NCBI GenBank assembly: GCA_017447325.1 | Contig: JAFSNU010000303.1 | Span: forward strand, 1-12,423 | Direction: 5' to 3' | DNA length: 12,423 nt | Source of the DNA: Synergistaceae bacterium | GTDB lineage: Bacteria > Synergistota > Synergistia > Synergistales > Aminobacteriaceae | In this document: one piece after another, positions 7,030 to 12,423 of the stretch | Numbering within the stretch: position 1 is the stretch's first letter | Layout of the letters: each line of letters starts with the position of its first letter | The notes under the pieces: model-generated | Seen by the model: the letters and a program-made list of their open reading frames with translations, nothing else | Database searches by the model: none | Told to the model about the DNA's origin: nothing | Position numbers and translations under genes: made by a program

Positions 7030-7130
7030 CCGTACCGGGGGGACGAGAAATATTATTAATTTTAAAGTTCTTTTACTATATTATATATTTATTTAAATTA
7101 TTTAAAAATATGAAAGAGAGCTGATGTTGA

Positions 7131-8102
7131 ATGAGCTTTGATATTAAAATATTAGACAAAGTGCCTTACTGCATGGACGTGTTCAGTCAGGCAGTGAGCG
7201 AGAGCCCTAATGAAGTGATCTTAGTTGACGATGTTCACACGCAGGGCTGGACGCGCGCCGAAGTCGATATTTTATCCGGAAAAGTTTATAGCTGGCTTAA
7301 TAAGCATAATATAGGGCGCGAGGATTTTGTGTTAATAAAATTGCCTCGGGGCGGCCTGCCGTTAATCGCAATGATCGGCGTATGGAAAGCCGGAGCGGCT
7401 TTTACAGTCGTTGAATATGATTACTCGCCCGAACGCATTGAATTTATTAAACAGGACTGCAAGTGCAAGGCCGTTATTGACGTTGATATTTGGCAGGAGA
7501 TAATGGCTGAAGAGCCTTTGACCGGCTATAAAATTCCAGACCTGCACGACGCGGCTTTTGCTGTATATACTTCCGGCTCGTCCGGCACGCCTAAAGGAGT
7601 TCTGCACGAGTTCGGAAATATAAAGCTTGACGAGTTAACAAGCAAGACATCCATAAAGCAAGCGCAGGAGACGAGAGCATTTATCTCGCCGCTTAATTTT
7701 ATAGTAGCTGTAAAGACCATGCGCACGCTGCTTTATAAAAATATTAAATTAATAATCGTGCCGTATTCTATAGCGAAAAATCCGCACAGGCTTCAGCGTT
7801 TCTATGACGAGAATAATATTAAAAATTCGTTCTTGTCGCCGTCGATAATCCGCGCGTTAAAGCATAATATCAGCAAGAGCTTGAAAGTTATATACACGGG
7901 CAGCGAGAGCGCGAACGGAATTTTTATTGACTTGCCCGGCGTGAAGCTTATTAATAATTACTCGATGAGCGAAGCTGCGTTCACGCTTTGTAATTTTGTA
8001 ATCGATAAGCCTTACGAGATTTATCCGATAGGCAAGCCGAATATTAAAGAGATTAAATTTTGCCTGCTTGACGAGAACGGCAGCGAAGTTAAAGACTGTT
8101 AA
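7131..8102 (+). CDS. NRPS fragment 1: N-terminal part of adenylation domain
   Basis: 323 residues of an AMP-forming adenylation domain. Core A2 resembles KAGAAFTVVEYDYSPERI (86-103); the P-loop A3 is YTSGSSGTPKG (146-156); A5 is NNYSMSE (275-281); A6 begins GKPNIKEIKFCLLDENG (301-317). In the A4 region (FISPLNFIVAVK, 184-195) Asn189 appears to replace the Asp that normally binds the substrate alpha-amino group, so the substrate may not be a standard alpha-amino acid. The fragment ends with VKDC and a TAA created by the 10-base duplication, before the C-terminal subdomain that carries the catalytic Lys, so alone it should not complete adenylation. Confidence 0.85.
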   Translation: MSFDIKILDKVPYCMDVFSQAVSESPNEVILVDDVHTQGWTRAEVDILSGKVYSWLNKHNIGREDFVLIKLPRGGLPLIAMIGVWKAGAAFTVVEYDYSPERIEFIKQDCKCKAVIDVDIWQEIMAEEPLTGYKIPDLHDAAFAVYTSGSSGTPKGVLHEFGNIKLDELTSKTSIKQAQETRAFISPLNFIVAVKTMRTLLYKNIKLIIVPYSIAKNPHRLQRFYDENNIKNSFLSPSIIRALKHNISKSLKVIYTGSESANGIFIDLPGVKLINNYSMSEAAFTLCNFVIDKPYEIYPIGKPNIKEIKFCLLDENGSEVKDC

Positions 8103-9420
8103 AGACGGTGAGGCCGGCGAGTTTTGTTTTGAAAATCCGTTCTTCAGGGGATATATTAACATGCCCGAGCAGACGGAGCGGGCTATGCGCGGCGGAATCT
8201 TTCACTCGGGAGACTTAGGCAAAAAGAACGAGAACGGCGATTTTGTTTTAATAGGCCGGGCAAACGATATGATTAAAATTAACGGCAACAGAATCGAGCC
8301 GGCGGAAATCGAGGCAGCGTTTAAGCATATTACTAATAAAGACTGGTGCGCGGTGCGGGGATTTGAGAAGCCGGAGCAGTCGTTTATATGCTTATATTAT
8401 ACCGGCGGGCTTGAGCAGGACGAGCAGGAAATTCGTGACGCGATGCAAAATTATTTGCCTTATTACATGATACCGGCGCATTTTGTTAAGATAGACACAG
8501 TGCCGTTATTGCCCAACGGCAAATTAAACCGTAAAGAACTGCCCGAGCCGGATTTAAATGCTGATAGAGCAGAGTATGTCGCGCCTGTAGGCGAGTTCGA
8601 GACTAATTTATGCAAGGCTTTTGAAGAAATTTTGCATGTTGAGAAAGTCGGACGGACTGAGAATTTTTATGACTTGGGCGGAAGTTCGCTTTCGGCGCTT
8701 GAAGTACTTGCGTATATGAATCTTGATGACTTGAGCGCAGTAGATATATATCAAGGCAGGACGGCTGAGAAGATCACTGAAATTTATCAGGACAGGCAAG
8801 ACAGCGCTGTAAATAACGCTAAATTATCAGACGAGGAACGGGAAGAGAAAGCGCGTCAAGTTCCTCATCACGTGCCGCCGATCCAAGCCTTCGTTCTTGA
8901 CTTCCAGTTGTTTAATGCTAAAGCTTCAATGTTCATGTTCCGATTTTTAATCTCGTTTGAGGACAACAGCGACGCTAATGCAGAGCGGGTATTAAACGCC
9001 GCTAAAAAATTAATAGCGCATCAGTCTATTTTCGGGACTATTTTTGAATTTAATGACTTAAGCGAATTAATTACGCGCTATGACAAATCTGTGATTCAAG
9101 ATTTAAAGCTTGAAAATATAAGCGACGAAGAATGTGAAAAAATATTAAACATGACACCCAAGCCGTTTAAAATGTTAGGCGGCCCGCTTGTAACTCTGCG
9201 TGTGTTTAAAACTCCGTCGGGTGTAAAAGCATATTTTGTATTTCATCATTTGGCGATGGACGGCTCAAGCGTGCAGCTCGTGATGCGCAACTTTGTAAAA
9301 GCTTATTTTAATCAGCCAATGGACTTGGATACTTATTACTCTTATCTTCAGCTTCAGGACGATAATTTAAAATCTAAAAGCTTTAAAGATGCCAAAGAAT
9401 ATTATAAAAATAATTATTAG
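8068..9420 (+). CDS. NRPS fragment 2: end of adenylation domain, carrier domain, first half of condensation domain
   Basis: 450 residues counted from TTG 8068; true homologous sequence starts at about 8107, directly continuing fragment 1. Visible in order: FHSGDL (A7, 45-50), GRANDMIKINGNRIEPAEIE (A8, 63-82), YYMIPAHF (A9, 132-139), NGKLNRKEL with the catalytic Lys152 (A10), the carrier motif DLGGSSL with Ser207 as phosphopantetheine site, and a condensation domain with HHLAMDG (393-399), the intact HHxxxDG catalytic motif. It ends at the TAG 9418-9420, after which the same frame continues without interruption. An ATG at 8161 with AGGGG 10 bases upstream could allow internal initiation. Confidence 0.85.
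   Translation: MTRTAAKLKTVKDGEAGEFCFENPFFRGYINMPEQTERAMRGGIFHSGDLGKKNENGDFVLIGRANDMIKINGNRIEPAEIEAAFKHITNKDWCAVRGFEKPEQSFICLYYTGGLEQDEQEIRDAMQNYLPYYMIPAHFVKIDTVPLLPNGKLNRKELPEPDLNADRAEYVAPVGEFETNLCKAFEEILHVEKVGRTENFYDLGGSSLSALEVLAYMNLDDLSAVDIYQGRTAEKITEIYQDRQDSAVNNAKLSDEEREEKARQVPHHVPPIQAFVLDFQLFNAKASMFMFRFLISFEDNSDANAERVLNAAKKLIAHQSIFGTIFEFNDLSELITRYDKSVIQDLKLENISDEECEKILNMTPKPFKMLGGPLVTLRVFKTPSGVKAYFVFHHLAMDGSSVQLVMRNFVKAYFNQPMDLDTYYSYLQLQDDNLKSKSFKDAKEYYKNNY
8088..8106 (+). repeat. 10-base tandem duplication that frameshifts the NRPS gene
   Basis: GTTAAAGAC occurs at 8088-8096 and again at 8098-8106, offset by 10. Removing one 10-base unit joins the two frames as E-V-K-D-G-E-A-G-E, exactly the continuity expected between cores A6 and A7. 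Confidence 0.9.
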
Positions 9421-9516
9421 AACATAGACTGGTGCGGCAATATTGTTCCTGATAAAGACGAGCCTGGCAACACTAACGGCGTTATTCCGATTCCTTTTAA
9501 CATCGCTCCGAAACTA

Positions 9517-10119
9517 ATGGCCGAACTTGAGAAGCGTCACGGCACATCACGGAATGAATTTATCTTGACAGCAATCATTTTAGCTCTGCATAAAATAGAA
9601 AATAAAGATAATGTTATGAGCAGCTTCGCTTTTCATAACCGAGTTGAAAAGTACAGCAAGAACGCCGGCGGCTTAACATTACTTTTAGTCCCGGTGGGCG
9701 TTAATTTAAAAACATGCAAGACGCTCAATGACTTATACAAAGCCGTGCGCAAAAAATCTATAGACGGCTTAGCCGCGAGTACTTACGACTGGCTTGCAAA
9801 ACGCACAAATCCGTTTGTCGACGAAGTCTTATTGTATGTATATGAGACAGCTTCGATAACAGGCTATAAGTTCTTTGACGAGATCGGCGCGAAGTTCAAG
9901 GCGTTATTAAACACAAGCAACGAGGCGGCATTACGCTTGACAGTTCTGCAAATTTTCGAGAAGCCTAATGAAATAACCGGCATAGTTGCGTATATGACTA
10001 ATAAATATAGTGAACAAAAAATGACGCGCTTCGCCGAGACCGTAGGAAATATTATAAATAAAATGGCGCAGGTTCAAGACAGTTCAAGCGTCAGCATAGC
10101 CGAGATTTTGAATTTTTAA
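9517..10119 (+). CDS. NRPS fragment 3: second half of condensation domain
   Basis: 200 residues from ATG 9517, in the same frame as fragment 2. The codons between the TAG and this ATG (9421-9516) also read as protein (NIDWCGNIVPDKDEP...), so ATG 9517 is merely the first Met after the stop and has no ribosome binding site. FHNRVEKYSKNAGG (44-57) and the following hydrophobic strand correspond to the C5-type region of condensation domains. Without the HHxxxDG half it cannot be catalytic. The gene stops with TAA 30 bases before the terminator. Confidence 0.75.
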   Translation: MAELEKRHGTSRNEFILTAIILALHKIENKDNVMSSFAFHNRVEKYSKNAGGLTLLLVPVGVNLKTCKTLNDLYKAVRKKSIDGLAASTYDWLAKRTNPFVDEVLLYVYETASITGYKFFDEIGAKFKALLNTSNEAALRLTVLQIFEKPNEITGIVAYMTNKYSEQKMTRFAETVGNIINKMAQVQDSSSVSIAEILNF

Positions 10120-10148
10120 TTAGATTTTAAATTTAAATTATGATTGAT

Positions 10149-10183
10149 AAACTCCCCGGGCTTTCGGGGAGTTTTATTATAAT
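10149..10183 (+). terminator. Strong Rho-independent terminator after the NRPS gene
   Basis: AAACTCCCCG (10149-10158) pairs perfectly with CGGGGAGTTT (10165-10174) around a six-base loop, followed by TTATTAT. It separates the NRPS from the exported-protein gene. Confidence 0.92.
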
Positions 10184-10236
10184 TTAAATTTTAATTTAAT
10201 ATGCTGTAAAATAAAGCTGAATAAATTTAATTAATT

Positions 10237-10264
10237 TTATAAATTATTATAAATTTTATAAATT
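10237..10264 (+). repeat. Three tandem TTATAAATT units upstream of the exported-protein gene
   Basis: TTATAAATT occurs at 10237-10245, 10247-10255 and 10256-10264, on about one helical turn, immediately before the ribosome binding site. It contains TATAAA-like -10 candidates. It may be promoter or bent DNA, or simply a product of the AT-rich spacer composition. Confidence 0.35.
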
Positions 10265-10282
10265 AAAGGAGCATAATCTATT

Positions 10283-12423
10283 TTGGCGAAAAAATTTTTT
10301 GCGTTGATTTTAATTTTATTTAGCTTGAGCTTGAGCAACGCAGCTCGTGCGGCTGACACTCCGCCCGATCCTGTTCACGCGTACTCAGACGTCATAACAT
10401 ATGAAGAAGCTGACGAGATTTATAGAAATTGGCAGTCAGGCCACTACGCCGACGAATATTTTTATCAGCTCCGCGACGTCTCCGGCAACTACGACCGCCA
10501 TACGATAGCCGGCAGTCAGTGGTTCGCAATCGTTCCCGAGAACTGGTTCAGATATTATTATTACGATACTGAACATGACGACTACAGCGACGGACTTTAT
10601 GGAGTGTTCTGGCGGACTTTGGGCGGCGAAGCTCCGACGGTAAATATAGTAACATCGGCAGATTTGCTCTATGACTTCGGCTATGTTTATATCGACGAGC
10701 CAGAGCCGTATCCTGCTTCGTACTATCATGACGCGGCAATGGATCCGATTATGAATTTATTTTTAGTGATTAAAGAGGGCAGCGGCGAATTTAATATTGA
10801 TTTCGCAAATCATTACGCGCGGCACTTCCCCTACTGGTGGCGCAGTACAGGAAGCAATAACGTCTATTTCCCGTCGTCAAACGAGAGAGTTTATCAGTAT
10901 GATTCAAGCGCGAAAAAAATTTATGATTTAAGCTCGCCTAAAAATACTTTATATACTATCTCAGGCGACAACGAAATTTATTCCGGAACTTCTACTACTT
11001 TAGTATATACTATTTCAACTGATGTCGGCGCGGTGCTCGAGACGTCCGGCGACATCGCATATACTTACACGACAAACACAACGGGCTACGTTGATGTTTA
11101 TGATGCGAACAGCGTATGGGTCTATCGAGTCAACACATCCGACGGCTATATTTATCACACGTCACGCACAGTCCGCGAGGATTTGAACATGACGCTTGAA
11201 GATTATTCCGTGAGAGTTACGCCCGACCAAGCGCAGGACGTCGCGCCGGAAAAATCTTTACACGCAAAATTTAATATAGCTGCGCAAGACCCGACAGAAT
11301 ACGGCAGTAAAAAGGGAACGTTAAGCTTCAGGCAGAGCGCAAAACTTGACACCGGCTATTCAGGCTGGCGTGAGAACTCGTTAATTCCGATTGTCGTTGC
11401 AAATGTCCATGACGGCCCGGCATCTGACCCGGGCAACGAATTATATTTTGACATGATATTAAGCAGCACGAGCGGCGATATATTAAACAGAATTAAATTC
11501 AGATGGGGAGCTGACGAAGATTTAACGCAGGACTTAGGCAATATATTCTTAGCGTCAAGTGCTAATACTAACGCGCCGCAGTATAGTTTAGAAACGCGCA
11601 TCACGAACAGAACCGGCACGCGCTATAGAGTTCAGCGTTACGACAGTCTCGGCTGGAGCGAGAACGTTTTATCTCAGGACACGGGAAATAATTTGCCTGC
11701 TCACTGGATGTTTGACTTGACGAGCGACGGCTACCAGAGCTTGCCGGCTAAGTTCTATCTCGACAGCCACAGCCAGATTGCCCCGGGATTAATCACTGTA
11801 TATAATGGCAGCATCGACATGACTTACGGCACAAGCAAGTCGTTCAGACTTTACCCGTTTAATTCAAGCACGTATAAAACTTTGACGCTCTCGTATCAGC
11901 GTATTAGAGACATGAACGCGACCGCACAAGTTTCCGTAAGTTATAACGCAGGGACTGCAAGCGCACGCGGCCTCGACTTTGAAGAGGGATTTGTTGACAG
12001 AGGCTACTCAGGCAGTCAGTCATACAGAAACACGAGCGAAAAATTAGAGGAGATAATGGGCTTGCCGCCGAAGATGCTCACGGGCAGCGCGAACTTAGGC
12101 GAATTATATTCAGCTGTTGCGTCCGGCACTTCGCAGTATCCGAACATGGGAACATCGCGCTATTATCCCATAAGATTTGAAATTACTAATAATTTAATAC
12201 CCATAAGCCATGATTACGAGACTGTGACGTCTTATGACGCGTCCGGCGACGCAATCGGCTCGGTAGATATAGATTTAGGGCCTTCTGAAATTCCGTTATT
12301 GCCCGTGACGATACGCTTTGAAATTCCGAGAGGCGACGAGTTATTAACAGAGACGAACTGGGCGAAGCTTTATGACACGTCTAATGCTCAGACTTTATTG
12401 CAAAGATTTATGCAGTTCGGAAC
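10283..12423 (+). CDS. Large exported protein of unknown function, 3' end outside the window
   Basis: The frame from TTG 10283 is open to the window edge, more than 713 residues without a stop. AAGGAG ends 11 bases upstream (10271). The N-terminus is a clear Sec signal peptide: MAKKFF, a hydrophobic core ALILILFSLSLS (7-18), and a likely cleavage after ARA (21-23). The mature part has no cysteine and no further membrane segment, is rich in Tyr, Ser, Thr, Asn and Asp, and is dominated by short alternating segments typical of beta-rich surface proteins. Residues 40-190 are especially aromatic (WFRYYYYD at 88-95; HYARHFPYWW at 177-186). From about 220 on it reads as repeated beta-strand modules with Gly/Asp turns. 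I do not recognise a family; an outer-membrane, S-layer-associated or secreted adhesin-like protein are all possible. It follows a strong terminator, so it should have its own promoter in the AT-rich spacer 10185-10265. Confidence 0.85.
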   Translation, partial: MAKKFFALILILFSLSLSNAARAADTPPDPVHAYSDVITYEEADEIYRNWQSGHYADEYFYQLRDVSGNYDRHTIAGSQWFAIVPENWFRYYYYDTEHDDYSDGLYGVFWRTLGGEAPTVNIVTSADLLYDFGYVYIDEPEPYPASYYHDAAMDPIMNLFLVIKEGSGEFNIDFANHYARHFPYWWRSTGSNNVYFPSSNERVYQYDSSAKKIYDLSSPKNTLYTISGDNEIYSGTSTTLVYTISTDVGAVLETSGDIAYTYTTNTTGYVDVYDANSVWVYRVNTSDGYIYHTSRTVREDLNMTLEDYSVRVTPDQAQDVAPEKSLHAKFNIAAQDPTEYGSKKGTLSFRQSAKLDTGYSGWRENSLIPIVVANVHDGPASDPGNELYFDMILSSTSGDILNRIKFRWGADEDLTQDLGNIFLASSANTNAPQYSLETRITNRTGTRYRVQRYDSLGWSENVLSQDTGNNLPAHWMFDLTSDGYQSLPAKFYLDSHSQIAPGLITVYNGSIDMTYGTSKSFRLYPFNSSTYKTLTLSYQRIRDMNATAQVSVSYNAGTASARGLDFEEGFVDRGYSGSQSYRNTSEKLEEIMGLPPKMLTGSANLGELYSAVASGTSQYPNMGTSRYYPIRFEITNNLIPISHDYETVTSYDASGDAIGSVDIDLGPSEIPLLPVTIRFEIPRGDELLTETNWAKLYDTSNAQTLLQRFMQFG

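Larger units (their letters stand above)
6882..7047 (+). other. GC-rich array of hairpins, candidate structured RNA
   Basis: This fills most of the 328-base gap between the GGDEF and NRPS genes; the rest is AT-rich DNA without a gene. Consecutive stems are: GAGAGTAC/GTACTCTC (6899-6906/6913-6920); GGCCTC/GAGGTC (6927-6932/6936-6941); GGGGTG/CACCCC (6945-6950/6954-6959); a perfect 11-bp GCTTTTAACAG/CTGTTAAAAGC (6962-6972/6980-6990); and GAGGGTAC/GTACCCTC (7005-7012... with loop GGGCAT) as copy 2 of the first stem (full repeat 7001-7029). Competing pairings exist: TCGAGG/CCTCGA (6919-6924/6929-6934) and GGTACGG/CCGTACC (7008-7014/7030-7036). The second stem has a G-T pair that is stable only in plus-strand RNA. 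It could be a leader of the NRPS gene, an independent RNA, or a REP-like DNA element. I do not match it to a known RNA family. Confidence 0.5.
7131..10119 (+). pseudogene. NRPS gene, adenylation-carrier-condensation, broken twice
   Basis: Read as one gene after removing a 10-base duplication near 8097 and ignoring the TAG at 9418, this gives about 992 residues: adenylation (1-470), carrier (about 485-550) and condensation (about 575-992). There is no thioesterase, reductase or epimerase. Such an A-PCP-C unit would activate one substrate, hold it on phosphopantetheine, and pass it to an amine or to a partner carrier. All core motifs after repair are in order, so decay looks recent or the defects are assembly errors. 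ATG 7131 is the start: an in-frame TGA lies just before it and GAGAG is 10 bases upstream. The gene ends at the strong terminator at 10149. The product is unknown, and no transporter or phosphopantetheinyl transferase is in the window. Confidence 0.8.

Noticed and set aside
6882..7047. Cyclic di-GMP riboswitch, suggested by the adjacent GGDEF gene
   Set aside because: I could not find the conserved core of the class I or class II c-di-GMP aptamers; the proximity to a cyclase alone is not evidence.
6911..7096. A 61-codon plus-strand frame across the hairpin island
   Set aside because: It starts inside the loop of a repeat hairpin, has no ribosome binding site, and its Arg/Gly/Pro-rich translation is what GC-rich repeats give by chance.
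9418..9420. TAG recoded as an amino acid (for example pyrrolysine)
   Set aside because: The same gene already carries a frameshifting duplication, TAG ends the GGDEF gene normally, and no pyl gene or recoding signal is seen.
10436..10739. Two overlapping minus-strand frames
   Set aside because: They are shadows of the exported-protein gene, whose signal peptide and uninterrupted 713-codon frame are far better supported.
11356..11619. Minus-strand frame of 87 codons
   Set aside because: Also antisense to the exported-protein gene, with no independent support.

Overview
The window looks like chromosomal DNA from an anaerobic, probably host-associated bacterium. Coding regions have moderate GC, while intergenic DNA is very AT-rich and dominated by TTTAAATTT-like tracts. 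YqhQ (DUF1385), the long CysE/EpsC-type serine acetyltransferase with CysK, and start codons of ATG, GTG and TTG suggest a Synergistota- or Firmicutes-like lineage. That placement is an inference; no marker gene is present.

Layout. (1) 28-1059 (+): an Mrr-type restriction endonuclease with an unusual N-terminal domain, followed by a strong terminator. (2) 5708-1340 (-): a leftward block transcribed in the order cysK, cysE/epsC, a CPA2-type cation/proton antiporter, and yqhQ. It opens with a good promoter, has a perfect 12-bp terminator-like hairpin between cysK and cysE, and ends at two hairpins that converge on the Mrr gene. cysE and cysK together make cysteine from serine and sulfide. (3) 5838-6802 (+): a REC-like/GGDEF diguanylate cyclase gene, divergent from cysK and broken by a one-base frameshift. 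(4) 6882-7047: a GC-rich island of hairpins in AT-rich DNA, with two copies of a 29-bp element that differ by a compensatory base-pair change. (5) 7131-10119 (+): one adenylation-carrier-condensation NRPS gene broken twice, by a 10-bp tandem duplication at about 8088-8106 and by an in-frame TAG at 9418, followed by a strong terminator. (6) 10283 to the right edge (+): an exported, cysteine-free protein of more than 713 residues starting at TTG and running off the window.

The most interesting points are the covarying tandem hairpin element just upstream of the NRPS, the NRPS itself (A-PCP-C order, no thioesterase, Asn at the expected Asp of core A4), and the clustering of three different lesions in the GGDEF and NRPS genes while the flanking genes are intact. 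I saw no tRNA, rRNA, CRISPR array, transposase or integrase.
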